From: Mycoplasma sp. CAG:776
GTDB taxonomy: Bacteria; Bacillota_I; Bacilli_A; RF39; UBA660
Assembly (NCBI GenBank): GCA_000438195.1
Contig: FR903066.1
Location: forward strand, 41,523 to 105,522
Length of the DNA stretch: 64,000 nucleotides
Direction: 5' to 3'
A program made the position numbers and the translations under genes. Below the pieces are notes generated by a model, which saw only the letters and a program-made list of their open reading frames with translations, searched no databases and was not told the DNA's origin. Positions 33,755 to 42,770 of this stretch are shown here, in pieces; the first letter of the stretch is position 1; every line of letters starts with the position of its first letter.

Positions 33755-36379
33755 CTATTCATCTTTAAAATATTTCCCTAATAAAGTTTTTAATAATTCT
33801 AATACCACAAAAGTAAAGATATTAAGAACAATAACCAATAAAAATTCTCCTATATGAATGGCTGTTAAAGAAAATATTTGACCAACTGGTGTTAAAAAAA
33901 CAAGTAATTGAATGATAAAAAGAATAAAAATGCCAATATTCAAATATCGATTAGAAAAATATCCTCTATCTTTAATTTGTTCCTTTAAACTACGACAATT
34001 ATAAGCAAAAATAAATTCATTAATAACAACACTAAGTAAAGCTAAAGTTTGAGCAAGTTCTAAGGATTTACTAACAAAAATAGCATAGACAATCATAGAA
34101 ATACCAGCTTCAATAATAACGGATGAAATAAGAAAAGAAAGAAAATAAGGTGTAAAAATAGGTCGGTTAATTCCATTTGGCTTTCGCTTCATGTTATTTT
34201 TTGAAGCACCTTCAAAAGCTAACATAATAGAAGGAATAGTATCCGCTACTAAATCAATATATAAAACATGAAGGGGTAAAATAATACTTTGACCAAGAAA
34301 CATTCCAATGATAATGATAACAATCTCAGTAAAATTACTAGACAAATTATATAAAACATTACTAATTACATTATCATAAATTCTTCGACCTTCATCTACA
34401 GCAGTAACAATCGTTGAAAAACTATCATCTAATAAAAGAATATCCGCAACATTTTTCGTAACATCTGTTCCACTTTTACCCATACCAACACCAACATTAG
34501 CTAACTTCATCGCTGGAGCATCATTTACTCCATCTCCACTCATAGCAACAACTTTCCCCTGTTTTTTTAAAGCGGTAACAATAAAATATTTCTGTTCTGG
34601 TGTAACTCGTGCAAAAACATGATATTGTTGTACTAAACGATCGACCTCTTCTTGAGTAATATGTTGTAACTTACTAAATTCAATGCCATCTTCTTTTGTT
34701 TCGCTAATTCCTACTTCTTTACTAATCGCTAGAGCTGTTTCTAAATTATCACCAGTAATCATATAAACATCAATACAAGCTTCTTTACACTTTTTAATAG
34801 CTTCTTTAACATCAGGGCGTGCTGGATCTTTAAAACCAATTAAACCAACAAAAATAAGTTTTTGTTCTTCTTTTGATAGTTCTTTTTCCTCTTCTGTTAA
34901 AGAAGAAATTTCTCTATAAGCTAGCGCAATTACTTTCAAAGCTTGATTAGAATATCTTTGTTCTACTTCTTCTAAACGTTTTCGATCATCCATAGTAATT
35001 TCTCTTACTTTTCCATGATCCAAAATAAATAAACAACGTGAAGAAATAGCATCAAAGCTTCCTTTGGCATACAGAATATTTTCTTTATCTCCTTTATATA
35101 TTGTACTCATCATTTTACGGTTAGAATCAAAAGGGATTTCCATAAGTCTAGTAAAATTTTTCTCCATTTTCTCTTTACTAAACCCCTGCTTTTTTAAATA
35201 ATTAGCACAAGCCACTTCTAAAGCATCTCCATAATATTCTTTTTTAGCATCCATTACAGCATTATTGCAAAATGCCATAATTTGTACAAAAAAGGGATTT
35301 TCTGCACAAGAAAATTGTTCACTAGTATAATCATTTTGATTAGTATGTAATAAAATTACTTCCATTTGATTAGTTGTAATCGTTCCTGTTTTATCCGAGC
35401 AAATAACTTCTGTAGCTCCTAAAGTTTCAATCGCTGCCATATTTTGAACCACAGCTTTTCTCTTAGCCATTGCTTTTACACCAATCGACAAAGTTGCCGT
35501 AATGGCAATCGGTAAAGACTCTGGAACACTAGCTACTATCATAGAAATAGCAAGCATAATTAAAACTAAAACATCATAATCTTGAACAATTCCAAAAATT
35601 AAAACAAAAGCCACTAAAAAAATAGCAAGTATAGAAATAAAAGTACTGATCTGATTAACTTTCACTTGAAGTGGTGTAACAGGTTCTTCCGTTTTATTTA
35701 AAGAATCTGCAATAACCCCCATTTCCGTTTTCATTCCTGTACGAGTAACAACAGCCAAAATTTTTCCTGTAACAACATTCGTACCTGCAAAAACCATATT
35801 ACTCATTTCATGAATACTTTTATTTTCTTCCAAAACATCATCAGTTTTACTAACATAATCACTTTCACCCGTTAAAATGGATTCATCTACTTTAGCAAAC
35901 ATTGCCTCTATAATTCGAGCATCTGCCGGAACTTTATCCCCAGCTTCTAACAAAAGAATATCTCCTATTACTAAATATCTAGAATCCACCTCTTTTTGAA
36001 TACCATCTCTTATAACCGTTACTTTCGTCGCAGTATATTTTTTTAAATTTTCTATCGTATCTAAAGCTTTACTTTCTTGAAAATATCCCATTAAAATATT
36101 AACGAATGTACATCCTAAAATAACTATAGGATCCAAATAATCCTCTCCACTATAAAAGGCATAAAATAAAGAAAGAACACCTACAACAAGCAATAGAATA
36201 ATCATCAAATTTTTAAATTGTTTTAAAAAAAGACTAAATTTTGTTTTCTTTTTTCCATCCAAAATAATATTATATCCATATTGCTTTAATCTTTTTTGTG
36301 CTTCTTCTTCACTTAAACCATTTTCATTTGTTCTTAAACTCTTATAAATTTCCTCTATTTTCTTATGATAAAAATTCAA
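33755..36379 (-). CDS. P-type cation-transporting ATPase (calcium-type, P2A-like)
   Basis: 874 residues, ten helices expected. Actuator TGES in ILTGESDYVSK, helix 4 VPESLPIAITATLSIG, phosphorylation site CSDKTGTITTNQ, nucleotide-binding KGSFDAIS, and GDGVNDAPAMKLANVGVGMG are all intact. Helix 6 has DLVADTIPSIMLAFEG, similar to the ion-binding D of SERCA-type pumps. Likely exports calcium, though manganese is possible. The start is TTG 36379, five bases after GGTGAT. Confidence 0.9.
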   Translation of the reverse strand: MNFYHKKIEEIYKSLRTNENGLSEEEAQKRLKQYGYNIILDGKKKTKFSLFLKQFKNLMIILLLVVGVLSLFYAFYSGEDYLDPIVILGCTFVNILMGYFQESKALDTIENLKKYTATKVTVIRDGIQKEVDSRYLVIGDILLLEAGDKVPADARIIEAMFAKVDESILTGESDYVSKTDDVLEENKSIHEMSNMVFAGTNVVTGKILAVVTRTGMKTEMGVIADSLNKTEEPVTPLQVKVNQISTFISILAIFLVAFVLIFGIVQDYDVLVLIMLAISMIVASVPESLPIAITATLSIGVKAMAKRKAVVQNMAAIETLGATEVICSDKTGTITTNQMEVILLHTNQNDYTSEQFSCAENPFFVQIMAFCNNAVMDAKKEYYGDALEVACANYLKKQGFSKEKMEKNFTRLMEIPFDSNRKMMSTIYKGDKENILYAKGSFDAISSRCLFILDHGKVREITMDDRKRLEEVEQRYSNQALKVIALAYREISSLTEEEKELSKEEQKLIFVGLIGFKDPARPDVKEAIKKCKEACIDVYMITGDNLETALAISKEVGISETKEDGIEFSKLQHITQEEVDRLVQQYHVFARVTPEQKYFIVTALKKQGKVVAMSGDGVNDAPAMKLANVGVGMGKSGTDVTKNVADILLLDDSFSTIVTAVDEGRRIYDNVISNVLYNLSSNFTEIVIIIIGMFLGQSIILPLHVLYIDLVADTIPSIMLAFEGASKNNMKRKPNGINRPIFTPYFLSFLISSVIIEAGISMIVYAIFVSKSLELAQTLALLSVVINEFIFAYNCRSLKEQIKDRGYFSNRYLNIGIFILFIIQLLVFLTPVGQIFSLTAIHIGEFLLVIVLNIFTFVVLELLKTLLGKYFKDE

Positions 36380-36432
36380 GTTTGATCACCTATGATAAGT
36401 ATATCATAAAAATAAAGAAAAAAAGAAAAAAA

Positions 36433-37332
36433 CTAATTTTTTTCTTTTAAATATTGAATAACATTCATAGCAGCTACTGTTCCATCAGCAACAGCAGTTG
36501 TAAGTTGACGAATTTTTTTATTCCGAACATCTCCTGCAACAAAGACCCCTTTAATATTAGTATAGCAATCTTCGCCAGAAGAAATGTATCCATCAAGGTT
36601 CAAATCCAATAAATTTATAAATTCTTGTGTTTCTGGCTTTTGACCTATAGCCAAAAAGACTCCTGCCACATCCAAAACTTTCTCTTTATCTTTATCTCTT
36701 ACCACTACTCCAGTAATATCTTGATCTCCTAAATATTGAATAATTTGAGTTTCATATAAAACAACAATATTCTTTTTAGATAAAACTTCTTTAATAACTA
36801 TATCTTCGCCCTTTAAACGATTAGATCTTACAATTAAATAAACCGTTCTAGCAATATCACTCAAATAACTAGCATTAATTAGAGCCGAAGAAGATCCCCC
36901 TACTACAGCAACATCTTTATCTTTATAAAAAGCTCCATCACAAGTAGTACAAAAAGAAATACCATTACCAATAAATTCCTTTTCACGTTCAAGATGTAAC
37001 ATATTATATTTCGTTCCAGTTGCAATAATAATTGATTTCGTTAAATAATCACCTTCATCCGTAATGACCCTTAACGGATCCTCCTGAATAGTAGTTGCTT
37101 CTTCAATATCAATATTTCCTCCAAGATTAACTACTTGCTCATATAACTGATCAGCCAAATGAGCTCCACTTATAGATAAAAAACCAGGATAGTTATCAAC
37201 TCGAGAAGAAGAGGCTATTTTTCCTCCTATAGTCTCTTTCTCGATGATTTTAATTTTTTTATTTTCACGTAACAAATAAATAGCTGCCGTAAGACCTGCC
37301 GGACCTGCTCCAATAATAATAGAATCAAACAT
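36433..37332 (-). CDS. trxB: thioredoxin reductase
   Basis: 299 residues. FAD-binding GAGPAGLTAAIYLLREN at the N-terminus, redox-active FCTTCDGAFYKDKDV around residue 135 (CxxC), NADPH-binding VVGGSSSALINASYL and the C-terminal FVAGDVRNKKIRQLTTAVADG. Length is normal. The start abuts the stop of nrdD, so it is the last gene of the anaerobic nucleotide-reduction operon. That position suits a role in recycling the thioredoxin-like domain fused to NrdD. Confidence 0.93.
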   Translation of the reverse strand: MFDSIIIGAGPAGLTAAIYLLRENKKIKIIEKETIGGKIASSSRVDNYPGFLSISGAHLADQLYEQVVNLGGNIDIEEATTIQEDPLRVITDEGDYLTKSIIIATGTKYNMLHLEREKEFIGNGISFCTTCDGAFYKDKDVAVVGGSSSALINASYLSDIARTVYLIVRSNRLKGEDIVIKEVLSKKNIVVLYETQIIQYLGDQDITGVVVRDKDKEKVLDVAGVFLAIGQKPETQEFINLLDLNLDGYISSGEDCYTNIKGVFVAGDVRNKKIRQLTTAVADGTVAAMNVIQYLKEKN

Positions 37333-39692
37333 TATTTACTTCCCAAATACTTTTTAATATCTGAAACATTAAGATATTTTTCAACTTTTGAATCATGTAT
37401 TACAATTAAAGTTGGCGCTTGTTTCACATTAAACTCTTTACTAAGTTCTATTTCTTTTTCAGCATCAATAGTAGTATATTTCACTTTCGCTTTATCAAGC
37501 AAAGATTTAGCAACCTTACAATTAGGACAATCTTTTTTAGTAAATAACATGATTCCATCTTCTAAAGAACATTCAAAGTTTTGTTCACATGAATTTTGTT
37601 CTTGCTTATGAGCTAAACAAGAATTTTCTAAATCATAAACTTTACGATTTTTATACTCCTCAGCTTTTCCATCATTCCAATTTTTAACTGGTCTATAATA
37701 TCCTGTAATTCGACTATAAACTTCCGTTTCTTTTCCACAAATAGGACATTTAAATTCTTCACCATTAATATATCCATGAGTTGCACAAACAGAATAAGTA
37801 GGAGATAAAGTATAATATGGTAATTTATAATTTTCAGCAATAGTTCGAACTAATTTAGCAGCTGCTTTCCAATCTCTTAAGCGCTCGCCTAAAAACGCAT
37901 GAAATACCGTACCTGAAGTATATAAAGTTTGTAATTCATCTTGAACATCTAATGCTTCAAAAATATCGTCTGTAAAATCTACTGGCAAATGAGAACTATT
38001 TGTATAATAAGGAGTATGATCAGGCTCACTAGCCGTTATAATATTTGGATATAACTCTCTATCATGCTTAGCAAAACGATAAGTAGTTGATTCAGCTGGA
38101 GTAGCTTCAAGATTATAAAGATCGCCATATTCTTCTTGATAATCACTCAACTTATCACGCATAAAATTAAGAACATCCTTAGCAAATTCCTGAGTCTTCT
38201 TATTAGTTAGATCTGCTTTCAACCAATTCGCATTAAGCCCTACTTCGTTCATACCAATTAATCCAATAGTTGAGAAATGATTATTAAAAGTTCCTAAATA
38301 TCTTTTCGTATAAGGATATAATCCCTCATCTAATAACTTAGTAATAACATTTCTTTTTATCTTTAAACTTCTTGCCGCAACATCCATCAATTTTTCAAGT
38401 CTAATATAAAAATCTTTTTCATCAGTTGCAAGATAAGCTATTCTTGGCAAATTAATTGTAACAACTCCAATTGATCCCGTTGATTCTCCACTACCAAAAA
38501 AGCCACCTGATTTTTTTCTTAATTCTCTTAAATCAAGACGAAGACGACAACACATAGAACGAACATCACTAGGTTCCATATCACTGTTAATGTAATTTGA
38601 GAAATATGGTGTACCATATTTAGCAGTCATTTCAAATAACAATTTATTATTTTCTGTCTCGCTCCAATCGAAGTCTTTCGTAATAGAATAAGTTGGAATA
38701 GGATATTGAAATCCTCTACCATTCGCATCTCCTTCAACCATAACTTCAATAAAGGCTTTATTAATCATATCCATTTCTTTTTGACAATCTTTATATTTAA
38801 AATCTACTTCTTTTCCTCCAATAATACAATTAAGTTCAGCAAGATCATTTGGTACAACCCAATCAAGAGTAACATTAGTAAATGGAGCTTGTGTTCCCCA
38901 TCTACTTGGAGTATTAACACCATATATAAAAGATTGAACACACTGCTTTACTTCATAATAACCTAATTTATCAGCTTTAACAAACGGAGCAAGATAAGTA
39001 TCAAAACTTGAGAAAGCTTGAGCTCCAGCCCATTCATTTTGCATAATTCCTAAAAAGTTAACCATTTGATTACACAAAGTAGATAAATGCTTTGCTGGTG
39101 ATGATGTAATTTTCCCTGGAACTCCTCCAAGACCTTCTTGAATAAGTTGTTTTAAACTCCAACCAGCACAATACCCTGTAAGCATAGATAAATCATGTAA
39201 ATGAATTGCTCCACTTCGATGTGCATTAGCAATTTCTTCATCATAAACTTCACTCAACCAATAATTAGCTGTTATAGCCCCACTATTACTTAATATAAGT
39301 CCTCCAACAGAATAAGTAACCGTAGAATTTTCTTTAACTCGCCAATCTGTTACATTAATATAACTATTAACTACATCTTTATAATCAAGTAATGTTGATT
39401 TCATATTTCGCATTTTTTCATGTAACTTACGATATAATATGTAAGATTTTGCCACATCAGCATATCCAGCAGCAATTAAAACTGCTTCAACACTATCTTG
39501 AATATCTTCCACAGCAATAATATTATCTTTCAATTTTGGCTCAAAATCAGCCGTAACTTTTAATGCTAAAAAATCAATAACATTATCATCATACTTTCTA
39601 TCTACTGAATCAAAAGCTTTCTTAATCGCCTCATCAATCTTTCTAATATCAAAAGATACAACTTTTCCTTCTCTTTTCCTTACTTTATACAT
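37332..39692 (-). CDS. nrdD: class III anaerobic ribonucleotide reductase fused to thioredoxin-like domain
   Basis: About 786 residues. Order: ATP cone (YKVRKREGKVVSFDIRKIDE, residues 1-95); NrdD catalytic barrel with thiyl-site segment HLHDLSMLTGYCAGWSLKQL and TPSRWGTQAPFTNVTLDWV; cysteine pair in SMCCRLRLD; zinc site CATHGY..FKCPICGKE; glycyl-radical loop RITGYYRPVKNWNDGKAEEY; then a linker with several cysteines and a redoxin of about 75 residues (MLFTKKDCPNCKVAKSLLDK, then VKQAPTLIV). The RWGxQ type of catalytic domain is the thioredoxin-dependent subclass. Start ATG 39692 follows GGGAGGAG. Makes dNTPs without oxygen. Confidence 0.92.
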   Translation of the reverse strand: MYKVRKREGKVVSFDIRKIDEAIKKAFDSVDRKYDDNVIDFLALKVTADFEPKLKDNIIAVEDIQDSVEAVLIAAGYADVAKSYILYRKLHEKMRNMKSTLLDYKDVVNSYINVTDWRVKENSTVTYSVGGLILSNSGAITANYWLSEVYDEEIANAHRSGAIHLHDLSMLTGYCAGWSLKQLIQEGLGGVPGKITSSPAKHLSTLCNQMVNFLGIMQNEWAGAQAFSSFDTYLAPFVKADKLGYYEVKQCVQSFIYGVNTPSRWGTQAPFTNVTLDWVVPNDLAELNCIIGGKEVDFKYKDCQKEMDMINKAFIEVMVEGDANGRGFQYPIPTYSITKDFDWSETENNKLLFEMTAKYGTPYFSNYINSDMEPSDVRSMCCRLRLDLRELRKKSGGFFGSGESTGSIGVVTINLPRIAYLATDEKDFYIRLEKLMDVAARSLKIKRNVITKLLDEGLYPYTKRYLGTFNNHFSTIGLIGMNEVGLNANWLKADLTNKKTQEFAKDVLNFMRDKLSDYQEEYGDLYNLEATPAESTTYRFAKHDRELYPNIITASEPDHTPYYTNSSHLPVDFTDDIFEALDVQDELQTLYTSGTVFHAFLGERLRDWKAAAKLVRTIAENYKLPYYTLSPTYSVCATHGYINGEEFKCPICGKETEVYSRITGYYRPVKNWNDGKAEEYKNRKVYDLENSCLAHKQEQNSCEQNFECSLEDGIMLFTKKDCPNCKVAKSLLDKAKVKYTTIDAEKEIELSKEFNVKQAPTLIVIHDSKVEKYLNVSDIKKYLGSK

Positions 39693-39713
39693 ACTTTTTT
39701 CTCCTCCCACTTA

Positions 39714-40397
39714 CTATAAAGTCCGAATTTCTATTTTAGGAAACTGTTTTTTAAGTTCCCCATAAATAAATAATAATTCTTCATAACTAAAGCCATGTAA
39801 CTCATGGTTAATTACGTCACGACTATCTTCAAAATTTTGCAAATAATAAACATCATCCCCAATCAATTCACAAATATTTCTAATATCTTCTAACTGATGC
39901 ATTTCTTTAATAATCGTTGTTCGAAATTCATGAGCAACACTGCTCCTTTTAATAATTTCAATACTTCTTTTTATATTTTCCAAATTTACTTTTTTACCAG
40001 CAGTTATAAAATATTTACTAAAAACATTTTTAATGTCCATAGCCACATAATCAACTAATTGATGTGTTAATAAAAATTCTAGCATTTCAGGATTACTTCC
40101 ATTTGTATCTAATTTCACTAGCAAACCTAATTGTTTTATTTTCTCAATAAATAAAGGAATATCTTTATGAATTAATGGTTCTCCTCCTGTAATTACAACA
40201 CCATCTAACACATTCTTCCGACGCTTTAAATAATGAAACAATTCCTCTTCCGAATAGTTTTCATCTCCATTTAAAGGAATCAAACTAGAATTTTGACAGA
40301 AAGGGCATTTAAAATTGCATCCTCTTGTAAATATTTCACAAGCAATATGCCCCGGATAATCTAAAAGAGTAACTTTTTGAATTCCGGCAATCAACAT
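39714..40397 (-). CDS. nrdG: anaerobic ribonucleotide reductase activase
   Basis: 227 residues, radical SAM enzyme. The cluster motif CNFKCPFC (CxxxCxxC) is near residue 28, followed by ELFHYLKRRKNVLDGVVITG, with the SAM-binding GGEP in VVITGGEPLIHK. NrdG forms the glycyl radical on NrdD. It belongs to the single-subunit pyruvate formate-lyase activase-like NrdG2 form. It overlaps the stop of the upstream paralogue gene by 7 bp, and nrdD starts 22 bp further on. Confidence 0.92.
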   Translation of the reverse strand: MLIAGIQKVTLLDYPGHIACEIFTRGCNFKCPFCQNSSLIPLNGDENYSEEELFHYLKRRKNVLDGVVITGGEPLIHKDIPLFIEKIKQLGLLVKLDTNGSNPEMLEFLLTHQLVDYVAMDIKNVFSKYFITAGKKVNLENIKRSIEIIKRSSVAHEFRTTIIKEMHQLEDIRNICELIGDDVYYLQNFEDSRDVINHELHGFSYEELLFIYGELKKQFPKIEIRTL

Positions 40398-42322
40398 TTA
40401 AACCTCACTCCCTTTATTTTTTCACGTTTTAACAATTCCAACGAAGTTAAAATTGCCTGCCTATTTCTAGGAACATCCATAACTAAATTAAAATAACATA
40501 AATCTTGATATTTTCTAGCATATTGATACTTTTTAGTACTATCTTTTAAATAATCACTAATTCCTTCATAGTAATCTTTTTTTAAAAGTTCAATATTTCC
40601 ATACATCGTTTTATCAAGCGCTAAAAAGTGTTTACCAATACTTTTATCTGCTTCTTCACTTAACGCAAAATTGATTTTTAAATCATTTGTATATTTTTTT
40701 ATTTTTTCTTTCATAAAAGCTACAATGCTTAAACCAAAATCTAGAATTTTATCCACATCATTACTACTAGTAAGTGCTTTACTACACTCCATCAATCCAG
40801 AAAAACTAATGTTTAAAACACCATTTCTAAGAACTTTCCGTACTCGCCGGTTACTTTCCAATTTTTTAGCTTCATAAAGCATATTATCATTAAATATAAC
40901 AGTATAATTTTCTTTATAAAGGTTTGCCTGATATTCATATCTTTGAATCAAAGAATTTTTACTAAGTTCTAATAGTTCTTCTAATTCTTGATAAAAAGCA
41001 TCCATATTTTTTTGATGATATTTTAAACCCAGTCTAGCTAAATTAATAGTAACTGTAGAAAGTTTCATCTTTCCTCTAGATGTAATTTCATCACTAAAAA
41101 CATTCTCATCTAAATAAAGCATATTACTTAAAACATCCATTTCTTCATTAAGATGATTATCTAAAAATAAGACAATAACATCTAATTTCTTTGATATTGC
41201 TTCTACTAGAAAATCATTATTATTTTGATACTTATAAATGGTTGTACAATCTTGATCCTGAATTTCATATATAATCTTAAAATAAATCTTTTTAAAATGT
41301 GTATCTTCCGAACTTAAACTAATATTAACTTTATGATTAGCAAGCCTATAAGTACCATTTTTAATAAATTCTAATAATTTCCTTACATTTTTCTCTAGCT
41401 CTTCTAATATTTTTTCTCTAGTAAAAGATAATACATCTAAAAAAATATTTTTACTGGTAGAATTTAACAATATATCTTGATATGAATGAATAGATATTTC
41501 TAATGTTTTTTCTAACATTATTTTTTCTTTCAATTTCGTAAAATCAAGAAATTCTAATAATCCCATAACTTTAAAAAACATTTCCAAATTGATAATAAAT
41601 TTATTCCTAAAGCACGCAAGAGTAACATTCTCATATAACAAATCAAGATTCATTAAAGTTTGCTCTCCAAATTGTTCTTCTTTAAAGTTCTTAATAATAT
41701 AGATGAGTTTTTCTGTACAATCGGATATATCATCACTAATAATACTACTTAGATCAACAATAGCAGACGAAGTCGTTTTTAAAGCATAAGCATTTATATT
41801 TTCTATATATATTCTTCCTTCTTCAAAAGCTCGATTATATTTAGACTCAATTAAATACGCTTTCGCAAACTCCTGAGAAACTGTCTTTCCAAAATTAAAC
41901 ATCAAATCAGCAGGCTTATTTTCTTGATAATTTTTAGCATTTAAGCCAATCTTTTCTACAGCTTTAACAAATTTATGCTGTTCTTTTACCGAAAAAGCTT
42001 CTCTTGACGCTGCACGCTGTAAACGATATTCGTTAAACTTCTGAAAAACAGTGATATATCCACATTTTTTAAGGGTATCCTCTATGATATCTTGGATATC
42101 TTCAACATTGATTGTCTTCCGATTCTCATAAACAGTTACAATATACTCGAGTACTAAATTGTAAACTTTATTTATCTTTTTCTCATTTGAAGCACTATCT
42201 TCATCGTTATCATTATCAAAAGCATGTTTAATAGCAACAGCGATTTTAACACTATTAAAATTAACCCGTTGCCCACTTCTTTTAACAACAATCAAATTTT
42301 TAAAAACTTCATTTTCTTTCAT
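40391..42322 (-). CDS. catalytically dead class III RNR paralogue (pseudo-NrdD)
   Basis: 643 residues, intact frame, first gene of the nrdG-nrdD-trxB operon. ATP cone (NLIVVKRSGQRVNFNSVKIA, residues 8-100) is followed by a body aligning with formate-type NrdD: RIYIENINAYALKTTSSAIV against the usual DIYIHDLDxxxxxTTTCxQ, then RGKMKLSTVTINLARLG, RNGVLNISFSGLMECSKALT and SIGKHFLALDKTMYGNIEL. The thiyl cysteine is replaced by Ser and the HD pair by EN. The protein stops before the zinc site and the glycyl-radical loop. It cannot be a reductase by itself; a regulatory or binding role is possible. Confidence 0.8.
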   Translation of the reverse strand: MKENEVFKNLIVVKRSGQRVNFNSVKIAVAIKHAFDNDNDEDSASNEKKINKVYNLVLEYIVTVYENRKTINVEDIQDIIEDTLKKCGYITVFQKFNEYRLQRAASREAFSVKEQHKFVKAVEKIGLNAKNYQENKPADLMFNFGKTVSQEFAKAYLIESKYNRAFEEGRIYIENINAYALKTTSSAIVDLSSIISDDISDCTEKLIYIIKNFKEEQFGEQTLMNLDLLYENVTLACFRNKFIINLEMFFKVMGLLEFLDFTKLKEKIMLEKTLEISIHSYQDILLNSTSKNIFLDVLSFTREKILEELEKNVRKLLEFIKNGTYRLANHKVNISLSSEDTHFKKIYFKIIYEIQDQDCTTIYKYQNNNDFLVEAISKKLDVIVLFLDNHLNEEMDVLSNMLYLDENVFSDEITSRGKMKLSTVTINLARLGLKYHQKNMDAFYQELEELLELSKNSLIQRYEYQANLYKENYTVIFNDNMLYEAKKLESNRRVRKVLRNGVLNISFSGLMECSKALTSSNDVDKILDFGLSIVAFMKEKIKKYTNDLKINFALSEEADKSIGKHFLALDKTMYGNIELLKKDYYEGISDYLKDSTKKYQYARKYQDLCYFNLVMDVPRNRQAILTSLELLKREKIKGVRFKC

Positions 42323-42522
42323 TTCTCTACCCTCAATAGCATTATATCATACCCAGTAATTATTTCAATATTTTTTTTGAAAAAAATTTTTTATTTTTTG
42401 TGTCATTTTTTCATTTTGCTGTTTTTTCTTACAAAAAAAACATTTTAAAATCTAAATTGTAAAAAACTGTCAAATAAAAAACAATAAAAATAATATATTA
42501 TAAGACAAAATAAAAATAAATA

Positions 42523-42551
42523 TTGAAAAAATTCTTATTTTCTTATATAAT
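42523..42551 (+). promoter_or_regulatory. promoter of tRNA-Arg
   Basis: -35 TTGAAA (42523-42528), 17-bp spacer, -10 TATAAT (42546-42551), 13 bp before the mature tRNA 5' end. Confidence 0.85.
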
Positions 42552-42564
42552 CAAATTATCAGAT

Positions 42565-42641
42565 GTCCTCGTAGCTCAGTAGGATAGAGCAACTGCCTCC
42601 TAAGCAGTAGGTCGTTGGTTCGACTCCAATCGAGGACGCCA
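42565..42641 (+). tRNA. tRNA-Arg (anticodon CCU)
   Basis: 77 nt with encoded CCA. Acceptor GTCCTCG pairs with CGAGGAC; D-arm AGCTCAGTAGGATAGAGCA; anticodon stem ACTGC/GCAGT with loop CTCCTAA giving anticodon CCT; T-arm GTTGG TTCGACT CCAAT. It decodes AGG arginine. It stands alone, with its own promoter and terminator. Confidence 0.96.
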
Positions 42642-42666
42642 TTTTTATGAAAGTATATAATTAAAC

Positions 42667-42690
42667 CATTACCTTACGTAATGTTTTTTT
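42667..42690 (+). terminator. terminator after tRNA-Arg
   Basis: Stem CATTAC/GTAATG, loop CTTAC, followed by seven Ts. Confidence 0.85.
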
Positions 42691-42724
42691 ATTTAATAAA
42701 GTTTAAAAAATATCAAAACAAGAT

Positions 42725-42753
42725 TTTACATATTTAAAATTTTATGCTAAAAT
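42725..42753 (+). promoter_or_regulatory. promoter of coiled-coil protein gene
   Basis: -35 TTTACA (42725-42730), 17-bp spacer, -10 TAAAAT (42748-42753) with TGC extension just before it. Confidence 0.7.
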
Positions 42754-42770
42754 TTTGATTAGTGATTTTC

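Noticed and set aside
37628..37840. Second minus-strand frame inside nrdD
   Set aside because: It is a shifted frame of the zinc-site region of NrdD, where the main frame shows all expected motifs.
42224..42448. Plus-strand open frame over the start of pseudo-NrdD
   Set aside because: Composition follows the AT-rich intergenic DNA, there is no ribosome site and the opposite strand is coding.
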